This document shows, in pieces, positions 15,264 through 24,542 of a stretch of DNA of 64,000 nt (position 1 is the first letter of the stretch; the number at the start of each line of letters is the position of its first letter). The notes below the pieces were generated by a model. The model made no database searches, was not told where the DNA came from, and saw only the letters and a program-made list of their open reading frames with translations. Origin of the DNA: JBBIPA01 sp963775935 (lineage in GTDB: Bacteria > Chloroflexota > Dehalococcoidia > GIF9 > UBA5629); the NCBI GenBank assembly GCA_963775935.1, contig CAVZKR010000003.1, positions 1 to 64,000 on the forward strand, given 5' to 3'. The position numbers were made by a program, and so were the translations under genes.

Positions 15264-16922
15264 ATGAGCAAACAAAAAGTAAAGATAATCCCATTAGGCG
15301 GCCTTGGTGAAATCGGCAAGAATATGATGGCCATCGAATATGCAGATGACATTATTATTATCGATGCCGGGCTTATGTTCCCTGAAGAAGATATGCTGGG
15401 AATCGACCTGGTTATCCCTGATATTAGCTATCTATTAGAAAATAAAGAAAAACTGAGGGGCATTATTATCACACATGGCCACGAGGACCATATTGGCGCC
15501 CTGCCATACGTTCTGCCCGAGCTTGATTTGCCGGTATATGCCACCAAACTTACCCAGGGCTTAATCTCAGTAAAGCTGAAAGAACATAGTCAAGTCAAAA
15601 AAGTCGACGCCAGATTAATACACAGCGGGATTAAATTCTCAGTCGGTAATTTTATGATAGAGCCTTTCGCAGTTTGTCATAGTATCCCCGACTCCATAGG
15701 ACTTATCATCCATACTCCAGCAGGTATACTGGTTCACAGCGGCGACTTCAAAATCGACCATACACCAGTAGATGGCAGAGCCTCTGATTTAGCCAGGCTA
15801 GCCGAACTGGGAAGCCAGGGGGTACTCCTCCTCCTCGCTGATTCCACCTACGCTGACTTGCCCGGGTACACACCATCGGAAACTGTAGTCGGGGAGACTC
15901 TGGGACGAATCATAGCTGAGGCGCCAGGAAGAGTCATTATCACCACATTTGCCTCACTTATTTCACGAATCCAGCAAGTAATCGACGCTGCTGCCAAAAA
16001 TCAGCGGTACGTCTTTGTCATTGGTCGCAGTATGAGGGATACAGTACGGATGGCTTTAGATCTTGGTTATCTGAAAGCACCAGCGAATATCCTGCGTCGC
16101 GCTGATGAACTTCATCGTTTCCCTCACAATCAAATCATACTCCTCACTACTGGCAGCCAGGGGGAGCCAACCTCAGCCTTAGTACGTATCACCAATAGAG
16201 ATAACAGCCAGGTGCGCATTATACCCGAAGATACCGTCGTAATCTCGGCTACACCCATACCGGGCAATGAATCACTTATCAACCGGACGATAGACAACCT
16301 ATTTCGCCAGGGAGCACATGTCATTTATGAAAGGCTCGCCCAGGTCCATGTCCACGGACACGGTAGCCAGGAAGAACTTAAGCTCCTGCTCAATCTGGTA
16401 AGACCTAAGTTCTTCGTACCAATCCACGGTGAATATCGCCACCTGAGCCTCCATGCAAAATTGGCAAAGACAATGGGCCTGCCCGAAGACAACATCTTCA
16501 TAATGGAGGATGGCGACATCCTGGAAATCGAAGCAAATAGAGGTAGAATCATCGGTAAGCTGCCCTCAGAAAACGTCTATGTAGATGGCCTGGTCATGGG
16601 TGACCTCGCTGGTGTCGTTCTTCGCGATCGCAAACTGCTATCAAGAGACGGCGTCGTTGTCGTTATAGTTGCCATTGACAAGAACACGGGATCGCTTTTA
16701 GGTCGCCCCAATATCGTCTCCAAAGGTTTTGTGGATACTAAAGACGGAGAAATCATTCTTGAACAAGGCAAAGATTTAGTAACAAGTAGCCTGGGGCACG
16801 GCGGAAAACACCCGATGGAGCGGAGTTCCATCAATGCTAAGGTAAAGGACACCCTCAGTAAATTCCTTTACGAGCAGACCAGGCGTCGCCCCATGATACT
16901 CACCACTACTATTGAGGTCTAG
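15264..16922 (+). CDS. rnj: ribonuclease J
   Basis: RNase J is a metallo-beta-lactamase/beta-CASP nuclease with endo- and 5'-3' exonuclease activity in mRNA decay and rRNA maturation. The 552-residue protein starts with IIPLGGLGEIGKNM and has the zinc motif ITHGHEDHIGALPY, SGDFKIDHTP, the beta-CASP part, and VHGHGSQEEL followed by PIHGEYRHL. The length is that of RNase J1/J2. It lies between udg and ftsK; the ftsK start follows directly. Confidence 0.95.
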   Translation: MSKQKVKIIPLGGLGEIGKNMMAIEYADDIIIIDAGLMFPEEDMLGIDLVIPDISYLLENKEKLRGIIITHGHEDHIGALPYVLPELDLPVYATKLTQGLISVKLKEHSQVKKVDARLIHSGIKFSVGNFMIEPFAVCHSIPDSIGLIIHTPAGILVHSGDFKIDHTPVDGRASDLARLAELGSQGVLLLLADSTYADLPGYTPSETVVGETLGRIIAEAPGRVIITTFASLISRIQQVIDAAAKNQRYVFVIGRSMRDTVRMALDLGYLKAPANILRRADELHRFPHNQIILLTTGSQGEPTSALVRITNRDNSQVRIIPEDTVVISATPIPGNESLINRTIDNLFRQGAHVIYERLAQVHVHGHGSQEELKLLLNLVRPKFFVPIHGEYRHLSLHAKLAKTMGLPEDNIFIMEDGDILEIEANRGRIIGKLPSENVYVDGLVMGDLAGVVLRDRKLLSRDGVVVVIVAIDKNTGSLLGRPNIVSKGFVDTKDGEIILEQGKDLVTSSLGHGGKHPMERSSINAKVKDTLSKFLYEQTRRRPMILTTTIEV

Positions 16923-16929
16923 TATAACC

Positions 16930-19062
16930 ATGCCAGCCAGAAAACAAGGCTCGGACAAATCGACAAATCGGAAAAACGACGCAAACTCAGTCGGCTCGAT
17001 AGCAATCGCACTACTCGTCATTGTCGTCGCAGGTCTCATCTACTGGTTTTTACCAAACATAATAAATTGGACCATTGCTACCTGGGACAGTCTGTTCAGG
17101 CTTCTCGGCATCGGTATTGCATTCATAGCCATTTATATCATCGCATTTGCTGTCATCTTAGGACTAAAGCGCTCCTCGCTGCTCACCAAATACTGGAGCA
17201 AATGGTTTGGTGCTATTTCTCTAACGTTTGCCTTATGGGGACTTATTGCTTTTATTAAGCCTGATTTGGGGGGAACGTTCGGGAAAGGCATCATTGCAGC
17301 TCCTTCAGCAACTGGAGTATTAAAATTACTGGGTCTCGTGCTACTCGGAGCACTTTTCATCGCTCCCCGGAGAACATGGCATACGGTTATAAGCTTCTTC
17401 AAAGTGATCGGGAGAGCAATATGGTTCATGCTTCGAGGTATATGGAAAGCTCTCACGAAAGCCGTAGAAAACCGTAAAGCCGCGTCCAAATCTGCAAAGG
17501 AATTCAAAATCGAGACAGCGAAAGTAACCCAACCAGAGATAGCACAGGAAAACACCCCTGTCATCAGCGCGACTATCACACCTGGAGAAACGACTTCGCG
17601 CGAAACTGTTGAGCCAAAAAAAATCAAGCCCTCTCTTACCGTCGGAGGCTGGCAATTACCACCGGTCAATATTCTGGATAAGCCGGTAGAAACAAATGTT
17701 AGCGAGTCAGACGTTAAAAAGCGGGCAGAAATTATTCAAGAGGCATTGGCTAGCTATGGTGTAGACGCTCAGGTAGTGCAAATTAATATCGGCCCAACGG
17801 TAACGCAATTTGGTATCGAACCGGGCTGGGATGTGAAATATAAAGAGGTTAAAGAACGTGACAAAGACGATACCGTCAAATCTAAATTGCAGGAGGTATC
17901 AAAAACCAGGGTCAAAGTAGATCGAATTACCTCATTAGCCAATGACCTGGCACTGGCATTGGCTGCGTCCAGCATCAGAATCGAAGCGCCCGTCCCCGGC
18001 AAATCTATCGTAGGTATCGAGGTGCCCAATACCACCTTTGGTTCGGTAAACCTGCGCAGCATTATAGAGTCGCCCGCTTTCCAGAAGAGCAGTGCCAAAT
18101 CAAAGTTGAGTATAGCACTTGGCAAAGGCGCTGGTGGAGAGACAGTTGCTGCTGATTTGACGAAAATGCCTCATCTTCTCATCGCAGGAGCCACTGGCAG
18201 CGGCAAGACCGTCTACATCAATTCAATTATTTGCTGCCTGCTTGTTTCCAATACGCCAGACGACTTACGGTTTATCATGATTGACCCCAAGCGAGTGGAG
18301 TTAGTCAACTTTAATAACCTTCCCCATCTTATAGCCCCTGTCGTCGTCGAGACAGAGAAAGCGGTTGCAGCATTACGCTGGCTCACCGAGGAAATGGATG
18401 AGCGATACCTTAAGTTTGCCCAGGCCGGAGCGCGCAATATAGAAGCTTATAATAAAAACCGACAGCCAGGCGAAGCAATGCCTTACATTGTTCTCGTTAT
18501 CGATGAACTGGCTGATTTGATGATGGCTGCCTTTGATGAAGTCGAGCATACGCTCTGCCGCCTAGCTCAACTGTCCAGAGCCACAGGTCTTCACCTCATT
18601 GTAGCCACGCAGCGACCATCGGTCGATGTAGTAACTGGCTTAATTAAAGCGAACTTTCCTACCCGCATCAGCTTTTCTCTCACCTCACAGGTAGACTCAC
18701 GTACCATACTCGATACCGTCGGGGCTGAGAAGCTGCTGGGGAGAGGCGATATGCTCTATATGCCTACCGATGCCAGCAAGCCAAAACGGCTTCAAGGTCC
18801 TTTCCTCACCGATGCCGAGATAGACAGGCTTACCAACTTCTGGAGCGAACAAAGACGAGCAGATATGATGCCAGTAAAGTTTGAAGAAGCTACAAAGCTA
18901 CCTTCAACAGCAATTGACTCTGACGACGCCTTACTGGAAGCAGCCAGGAAACTGGCTGAGGAGCATGAGAACATTTCTGTCTCGTTCCTTCAACGCCGCC
19001 TCCGCATCGGTTACCCTAGAGCCGCCCGACTCTATGACAAACTCAAAGAAGAAGGCTACTAG
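16930..19062 (+). CDS. ftsK: FtsK/SpoIIIE DNA translocase
   Basis: FtsK pumps DNA through the closing septum and helps dimer resolution. The N terminus has about four membrane helices (residues 18-145), then a linker rich in charged residues, then the motor: Walker A IAGATGSGKTVY, Walker B VLVIDELADLMM, and LIVATQRPSVDV. The C-terminal gamma winged-helix domain (DALLEAARKLAEE onward) recognises polar DNA sequences. The ATG at 16930 is preferred; a TTG at 16912 would overlap RNase J. Length 710 residues is usual for the short-linker type. Confidence 0.94.
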   Translation: MPARKQGSDKSTNRKNDANSVGSIAIALLVIVVAGLIYWFLPNIINWTIATWDSLFRLLGIGIAFIAIYIIAFAVILGLKRSSLLTKYWSKWFGAISLTFALWGLIAFIKPDLGGTFGKGIIAAPSATGVLKLLGLVLLGALFIAPRRTWHTVISFFKVIGRAIWFMLRGIWKALTKAVENRKAASKSAKEFKIETAKVTQPEIAQENTPVISATITPGETTSRETVEPKKIKPSLTVGGWQLPPVNILDKPVETNVSESDVKKRAEIIQEALASYGVDAQVVQINIGPTVTQFGIEPGWDVKYKEVKERDKDDTVKSKLQEVSKTRVKVDRITSLANDLALALAASSIRIEAPVPGKSIVGIEVPNTTFGSVNLRSIIESPAFQKSSAKSKLSIALGKGAGGETVAADLTKMPHLLIAGATGSGKTVYINSIICCLLVSNTPDDLRFIMIDPKRVELVNFNNLPHLIAPVVVETEKAVAALRWLTEEMDERYLKFAQAGARNIEAYNKNRQPGEAMPYIVLVIDELADLMMAAFDEVEHTLCRLAQLSRATGLHLIVATQRPSVDVVTGLIKANFPTRISFSLTSQVDSRTILDTVGAEKLLGRGDMLYMPTDASKPKRLQGPFLTDAEIDRLTNFWSEQRRADMMPVKFEEATKLPSTAIDSDDALLEAARKLAEEHENISVSFLQRRLRIGYPRAARLYDKLKEEGY

Positions 19063-19152
19063 GTAATTTACTGAGTTACCTGCACATAAATAACATATCC
19101 GCTTGCCAGAAAAAACGCCAGCTATGGGCAGATAACTCGCAAATAACGTGAT

Positions 19153-19773
19153 CTATTTTTTAACAGGCCAGATGGGGAGTACGTCTTTGCCGTATACCTC
19201 ATTCAAAAGCTGAGCTAATCCGGTATAGACAGCAGAGGCACCACAAATAATCCCCTCTATTCCAGCAATCATACCAATAACTGCATTACCAGTGATATCT
19301 CGCACTGCCAGCAAAAAGTACAGAACCACGAGGGAGCCAAAAATAAACTGGAGAGCCCTGTTCAGTTTCAATGTCCCAAAGAACATGACCAGCGTGAAAA
19401 TACCCCACATGATGAAGTAAGCGATCATAGCACTGTTATTATCCCTCGGTGCATCCCACCAGCCTAGCTTCGGCATAATGAGCAGAGCGACCAGGGACAA
19501 CCAAAAAAGACCATACGATGTGAATGCCGTGGTTCCAAAGGTATTACCCTTTTTCCATTCCATGACACCAGCCATAATCTGCGCAATGCCACCATAAAAA
19601 ATACCCATGGCAAGTATCATAGGAGCTAGCCCATACAACCCGGCATTGTGGAGGTTCAGCAGAACCGTTGTTAAACCGAAAGCAACCAATCCCAGAGGTG
19701 CCGGATTAGCTGTCGTGTCCTTGAGCATTCCAATGGCTATTTCCATTTTTCCGTGTTCGGATTTCTCGGGCAA
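19153..19773 (-). CDS. acetate/succinate transporter, SatP (GPR1/FUN34/YaaH) family
   Basis: The 206-residue protein has six predicted membrane helices and the family motif NPAPLGL near the N terminus (residue 22). SatP in E. coli carries acetate and succinate with protons. The C-terminal tail has a conserved-looking GKDVLPIWPVKK end. The gene is single and convergent with ftsK. The substrate is inferred from the family. Confidence 0.88.
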   Translation of the reverse strand: MPEKSEHGKMEIAIGMLKDTTANPAPLGLVAFGLTTVLLNLHNAGLYGLAPMILAMGIFYGGIAQIMAGVMEWKKGNTFGTTAFTSYGLFWLSLVALLIMPKLGWWDAPRDNNSAMIAYFIMWGIFTLVMFFGTLKLNRALQFIFGSLVVLYFLLAVRDITGNAVIGMIAGIEGIICGASAVYTGLAQLLNEVYGKDVLPIWPVKK

Positions 19774-20005
19774 TGTTTATTCTCCTTATAGTATTTTTAA
19801 ATATACGCTCTTCACCCATTTCACCACTCCCTGATTCCTAACAGGTGGTGTGCATAACTCTCACATAGTCACATCGAATGCGATAGTAAGTGCTGAAATG
19901 ACCTACATTCTAGATATTTTTTATAGCATTGTCAATACACGCGCGCAGTGAGTAATGTCGCTACATTAGCCTTGGATACCGAGCTATCTCATCTAGATAA
20001 GGCAG

Positions 20006-21997
20006 CTACTTCTTAAGAAAAGGTGAGAGCAACTCCTCATCTTTCCGTAGCTCAATAATGCGATCGCGAATCAAAGCTGCCTTCTCGAACTCCAGATTCT
20101 TAGCAGCTTTTTTCATTTGAGATTCCAGGTCCTTAATAACCCGTACCAGTTCTTCCCTTGATATTGGTGTAGCAGTATACGGAACCTTAGCCTCTGCTAC
20201 TACTTTGATGCGCTCGGTAATATCCCTGACGGCTTTCTGGATGCCGCGAGGGGTAATGCCATGTCCTTCATTGTATACTTCCTGGATAGAACGGCGGCGA
20301 TTGGTCTCTTCTATAGCCTCACGCATCGCTGTCGTTATAGAATCTGCATACATTATGACATGTCCCTCGATATGACGAGACGCTCTACCCATAGTCTGGA
20401 TAAGTGCTTGTTTTGACCTCAAATAGCCTTCCTTATCAGCATCCAATATCGCCACTAAGCTTACCTCTGGCAAATCCAGTCCTTCACGAAGCAAGTTTAT
20501 ACCAACTACCACATCGTATACACCAAGACGGAGGTCACGCAAAATTTCCACCCGCTCCAGAGTATCCACTTCAGAATGCAGATAATGAGTCTTAATTTCC
20601 ACCTCCTGGAGATAATTTGCCAGTTCCTCAGCCATTCTCTTGGTTAAGGTGGTTACGAGACAACGCTCACCTTTTGACACCCTCGTTTTTATTTGATGAA
20701 TAAGGTCATCTATCTGTCCTTTTGTTGGCTTGACTTCTATAGCAGGTTCCAGCAACCCGGTAGGACGAATCAATTGCTCTACCACCTGCTGGTTATGTGC
20801 ATATTCAAAAACACCGGGCGTAGCAGAAACATAAACAACCTGACGAATACGACGTTCAAACTCATCGAAGTTCAACGGGCGATTATCGAGAGCTGAAGGC
20901 AAGCGAAAACCATAATCCACCAGAGTGTGCTTTCGGGAACTATCGCCATGATACATGCCTCGAATCTGGGGAAGCGTCATATGTGACTCGTCAATAAACA
21001 ATAAGAAATCATCAGGGAAATAGTCAAGTAAAGTCCATGGTGGACTGCCGGGAGCACGCCGTTGGAGATGCCTGGAATAATTCTCTATGGCATTACAATA
21101 ACCAAATTCCCTGAGCATTTCGATATCATAATTGGTCCGCGTCTCCAATCTCTGGGCTTCAACCAGTTTCCCCTGGCTTTCCAACTCCTGCAATCGCTGT
21201 GATAGCTCAACTTTAATATCCTCAATGGCCAGTATGAGCTTATCTTGTGAAGTAACAAAATGCTTGGCTGGATAAATAGCTACTTCATCACGAACAGTTA
21301 AGATTTCTCCGGTAAGGGGGTCAATCTCAACAATACGTTCAACCTCATCTCCCCAGAACTCAATCCTTATCGCTATCTCCTCATAGGCTGGATAGAGCTC
21401 CATGGTATCACCCCGAATGCGAAATTTACCCCTCACAAACTCAAAATCATTCCTCTCATATTGCATATCCACCAACTTGCGAATCAACCTGTCTCTTGGA
21501 TACTCCTCACCTTTCTTTAACGTAACCACAAAACTATGGTACTCTTCAGGCTCACCCAAACCATAGATGCAGGACACTGAAGCAACGATTAAGACATCTC
21601 GACGATCGAACAAGGCGCGGGTAGCGGCATGGCGCAATTTATCGATTTCTTCGTTTATATCTATATCTTTCTCAATATAGGTGTCCGTGCTCGGAATATA
21701 TGCTTCGGGCTGATAGTAGTCATAGTAACTGACAAAATACTCCACGGCATTTTCAGGGAAAAATTCTTGAAATTCTGTAGCTAGTTGCGCTGCCAGTGTC
21801 TTATTGTGGCAGATTACCAGCGTTGGCCGTTGTAACCTTTCGACCACATTAGCCATGGTGAACGTCTTGCCACTGCCGGTTACCCCAAGCAGTACTTGCT
21901 TCATATACCCCTTTTCTATCCCCTCAACCAGTTTATCCACTGCCTGAGGCTGATCGCCAGTGAGTTTAAAATCAGAAAAAATCTTGAATAGAGGCAT
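20006..21997 (-). CDS. uvrB: excinuclease ABC subunit B
   Basis: UvrB is the damage-verifying helicase of nucleotide excision repair. The 663-residue protein has Walker A LLGVTGSGKTFTMAN, the damage-sensing beta-hairpin with YYDYYQPEAYIPSTDTYIEK, the DESH box in FIDESHMTLPQ, helicase motif VVGINLLREGLDLPEV, and the C-terminal UVR coiled-coil (residues about 625-660) that binds UvrC. It lies downstream of yebC-ruvC-ruvA with a 150-base gap, so it may have its own promoter; a TATAAT lies about 70 bases upstream. Confidence 0.97.
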   Translation of the reverse strand: MPLFKIFSDFKLTGDQPQAVDKLVEGIEKGYMKQVLLGVTGSGKTFTMANVVERLQRPTLVICHNKTLAAQLATEFQEFFPENAVEYFVSYYDYYQPEAYIPSTDTYIEKDIDINEEIDKLRHAATRALFDRRDVLIVASVSCIYGLGEPEEYHSFVVTLKKGEEYPRDRLIRKLVDMQYERNDFEFVRGKFRIRGDTMELYPAYEEIAIRIEFWGDEVERIVEIDPLTGEILTVRDEVAIYPAKHFVTSQDKLILAIEDIKVELSQRLQELESQGKLVEAQRLETRTNYDIEMLREFGYCNAIENYSRHLQRRAPGSPPWTLLDYFPDDFLLFIDESHMTLPQIRGMYHGDSSRKHTLVDYGFRLPSALDNRPLNFDEFERRIRQVVYVSATPGVFEYAHNQQVVEQLIRPTGLLEPAIEVKPTKGQIDDLIHQIKTRVSKGERCLVTTLTKRMAEELANYLQEVEIKTHYLHSEVDTLERVEILRDLRLGVYDVVVGINLLREGLDLPEVSLVAILDADKEGYLRSKQALIQTMGRASRHIEGHVIMYADSITTAMREAIEETNRRRSIQEVYNEGHGITPRGIQKAVRDITERIKVVAEAKVPYTATPISREELVRVIKDLESQMKKAAKNLEFEKAALIRDRIIELRKDEELLSPFLKK

Positions 21998-22148
21998 GTA
22001 ATTATCCGTTATCGTACGCCAGCGTATTGGTACAATCTATGGAGTATCTGTACTACAATAATTATAACCGACCTTGAGAAAAGTAGTTCCGAGAACGTGG
22101 TCAATCGAGGAAAATGGCAGGCAAAACAGAATCATAAGTTGCTATTAG

Positions 22149-22733
22149 CTACTTTTTCGCAAGCTGCTGTAGTGCTAGCTTCATTTTCTCTTCTAGAGCC
22201 AGCCCTTTAGAATCAGACAGTGCAGAAACAGCATGGATAGCCTCCCGTAGCGAATAGCCAAGTCCGGTAAGAGCAGTGACCACATCGGTATCTTCCTGCT
22301 TTAAAGATGGTGCAATAGCACTGCCCCACTGTTTCTCCAGTTTTCCTTTCAGCTCCAGCACGATCCGTCCAGCCATTTTTTTGCCTATTCCAGGCACCTG
22401 ACTGAGCAGGTCAATATTGTTACCTTCGATGGCGGTAACAATTTGTGCAGGGTTTAACGTTGACAATACCGCCAAAGCGATTTTGGGGCCAATGCCAGAA
22501 ACCGTAATCAAGCTTTGGAAAAGCCCCAATTCTTCGGCTGAAGCAAAACCATAGAGGGCAATATTATCTTCTCTCAAATACAGATGAGTATGCAGGTAGA
22601 CTTTATCGCCAACATTTCCAAGCTGGCTTAAGGTGGAAGTAGGAGCAGATACAGTGAGACTTAAGGGACCTACCTTGAGTATCGCTGAGTTACTACGAAG
22701 ACTTTCCAGTTTACCTTCTAAGGCAGTTATCAT
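22149..22733 (-). CDS. ruvA: Holliday junction helicase subunit RuvA
   Basis: RuvA binds Holliday junctions as a tetramer and loads RuvB. The 194-residue protein begins MITALEGKLE, has the two helix-hairpin-helix motifs (VSGIGPKIAL and VPGIGKKMAG) and the small C-terminal domain III (DVVTALTGLGYSLREA) that contacts RuvB. It follows ruvC by 9 bases. ruvB is not in this cluster. Confidence 0.96.
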   Translation of the reverse strand: MITALEGKLESLRSNSAILKVGPLSLTVSAPTSTLSQLGNVGDKVYLHTHLYLREDNIALYGFASAEELGLFQSLITVSGIGPKIALAVLSTLNPAQIVTAIEGNNIDLLSQVPGIGKKMAGRIVLELKGKLEKQWGSAIAPSLKQEDTDVVTALTGLGYSLREAIHAVSALSDSKGLALEEKMKLALQQLAKK

Positions 22734-22742
22734 CGGAATTCC

Positions 22743-23240
22743 TCACGTAGATGTCGCAAGACGACGATTATAATTACTTTGATATACATGACAGATAGCA
22801 ACGGCTAGGGCATCAGCGGCATCTTCAGCATAGGGAAACTCAGTAAGCCCGAGCTGCATTATTACCAGTCTCTGTACCTGTTCCTTGCTGCTGCCGCCAT
22901 AATCAGTCACCTGCTGCTTTACCTGTGCTGGCAAATATCGGAAGACGGGAATATTTTTACTTGCTGCTGCTAAAATAGCTATTGCCTGTGCTCTGCCTAT
23001 AGCTAATGCGGAGCGCACATTCACGGCAACAAAGGGTTCCTCTATGGCTACTTCGCCCGGCTGGTAGCGAGCTATGATATCGCCAAGCTTGTCGAATAAA
23101 TGGCACAGCCTTTTTTCGATAGGTATTTTTGAGGGAATACTAAAGACACCACAATTAATCATGGAGATTTCCCCGTCCGCCTCATCAACCAGGCCATAAC
23201 CCATATTCAAAGTGCCCGGGTCAATACCGAGAACACGCAT
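22743..23240 (-). CDS. ruvC: Holliday junction endonuclease RuvC
   Basis: RuvC resolves Holliday junctions by paired nicks. The 165-residue RNase-H-fold protein shows the acidic catalytic residues: Asp in RVLGIDPGTLN, Glu in VAIEEPFVAVN and the C-terminal Asp pair in YAEDAADALAVAICH. It starts 2 bases after the YebC stop and ends 9 bases before ruvA, so the three form one operon. Confidence 0.96.
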   Translation of the reverse strand: MRVLGIDPGTLNMGYGLVDEADGEISMINCGVFSIPSKIPIEKRLCHLFDKLGDIIARYQPGEVAIEEPFVAVNVRSALAIGRAQAIAILAAASKNIPVFRYLPAQVKQQVTDYGGSSKEQVQRLVIMQLGLTEFPYAEDAADALAVAICHVYQSNYNRRLATST

Positions 23241-23242
23241 GA

Positions 23243-23995
23243 CTATACCTGAACCCGCAGTTTCTCCAGGACAGCTTCTGAATAATCAACATTGGAAAAA
23301 ACGTGCTGCACATCATCTAACTCGTCCAGATGGTCCAGCAGCTTCAATACTTTAAGGGCTGCCTGTTCATCTACCATGACCGTACTCTTCGGCACTAAAG
23401 ACACTTCGGCTGAAACAATCGGCTTCTTCTGCTCTATAACCTTCCGTATAGTTTCTAATTTCTGTGGATTCACATAGACATCGAGATAGTCTTTCTCTAT
23501 CTTCACATCATCAGCACCAGCATCTATGACCAATAAAGCCAATTCCTCAGCATTCGTACCTTTGGTATCGACAGTAATAATGCCTCGACTTTCAAAAAGC
23601 CACGAGACACAACCACTCTCACCGAGATTTCCACCATGCTTGGTAAATACGCTGCGAACATCTGCAATAGTACGATTGCGATTGTCGCTCATCGTTTCAA
23701 CCATCACAGCTACCCCATTAGCACCATACCCTTCAAGGGTAAGCTCTACCAGAGTTGAGGCATCCGCGGCGCCACTACCCTTTTTGATAGCTCGGTCAAC
23801 ATTATCCAGCGGCATATTGCTATCACGAGCCTTCTGAATGGCTAAACGCAAGCGGAAGTTAGATTCGGGATTCGCCCCACCCTGACGGGCGGCTATTATA
23901 ATCTCTCGAGTAAGCTTGGTAAATAACTGACCACGACTAGCGTCTGAGGTACCTTTTTGACGCTTAATCTTTGACCATTTAGAATGCCCTGACAT
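23243..23995 (-). CDS. yebC: YebC/PmpR family protein
   Basis: The family includes a transcription regulator (PmpR) and a translation factor that helps ribosomes pass proline stretches. The 250-residue protein has the highly conserved start MSGHSKWSKIKRQKG and the VMVETMSDNRNRT and LGESGCVSWLF motifs, typical length and three-domain layout. It is the first gene of yebC-ruvC-ruvA, a very common arrangement. Confidence 0.95.
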   Translation of the reverse strand: MSGHSKWSKIKRQKGTSDASRGQLFTKLTREIIIAARQGGANPESNFRLRLAIQKARDSNMPLDNVDRAIKKGSGAADASTLVELTLEGYGANGVAVMVETMSDNRNRTIADVRSVFTKHGGNLGESGCVSWLFESRGIITVDTKGTNAEELALLVIDAGADDVKIEKDYLDVYVNPQKLETIRKVIEQKKPIVSAEVSLVPKSTVMVDEQAALKVLKLLDHLDELDDVQHVFSNVDYSEAVLEKLRVQV

Positions 23996-24244
23996 TTTTC
24001 TGGACCATCCTTAGTGGCATCATTCTACTCCCAACATTGTAGCCTTGCAACCAAACTCATGGAAGAAATACCGTTATTATTATGCATTTTTTTACGAGCT
24101 ATGTTGAATAATAGCAATTATCCTTAAACAAGTAAATGACCCTCCAGCGCCGAAGCCTTTTACTTTAGGGAAAACCTGTCCTGATTATAAGAAGTATTCT
24201 ATGATTAAGATAATTTTAATTGCCAACAGGTATAAATTATGCCA

Positions 24245-24273
24245 TTGACAATCATAAAAGAAAACACTATATT
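24245..24273 (+). promoter_or_regulatory. strong promoter with a long leader
   Basis: TTGACA (24245-24250), 17 bases, TATATT (24268-24273). It faces the CocE-type hydrolase gene and would make a leader of about 260 bases. Confidence 0.65.
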
Positions 24274-24542
24274 GGATAGCGCTCCTAACAAGATAGATAA
24301 AAATTCCTGAAAAACTGAAATACTATCAAATTCAGCGGTTTTTATCTGTTGTAGTATATAGAATAGGCTCTCTCAAGAATCCTCTCGACAAAGTATATTC
24401 CATACTTTAAGAGCAGAATTACAGATAACCTGGAATATGCCAGATCAGTTAAAAAAAACATCAGTATCCAATGGCAATGGTTGAGCACGCGAATAGCATG
24501 AAATAGGTTTTAATAGAGCAAAATATCAAGTAAGGAGGAAAA
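24274..24542 (+). other. long 5' leader with hairpin, possible cis-regulatory RNA
   Basis: The 547-base gap 23996-24542 has no gene. Its second half is the presumed leader of the hydrolase gene. A 9-bp perfect inverted repeat AGATAAAAA (24295-24303) / TTTTTATCT (24339-24347) encloses a smaller CTGAA/TTCAG stem (24315-24319, 24331-24335). It does not match a riboswitch class I recognise. The ribosome binding site AAGGAGG lies just before the ATG. Confidence 0.35.

Noticed and set aside
16912..16929. Upstream TTG start for FtsK
   Set aside because: It overlaps the RNase J stop and adds six residues without support; the ATG at 16930 is adequate.
19063..19090. Hairpin AGGTAA...TTACCT after ftsK as a terminator
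   Set aside because: The stem is short and no T-run follows.
22080..22100. Palindrome GTTCCGAGAAC upstream of uvrB as an SOS box
   Set aside because: Spacing and half-site order do not match the LexA-type box at recN or the Bacillus consensus; probably chance.
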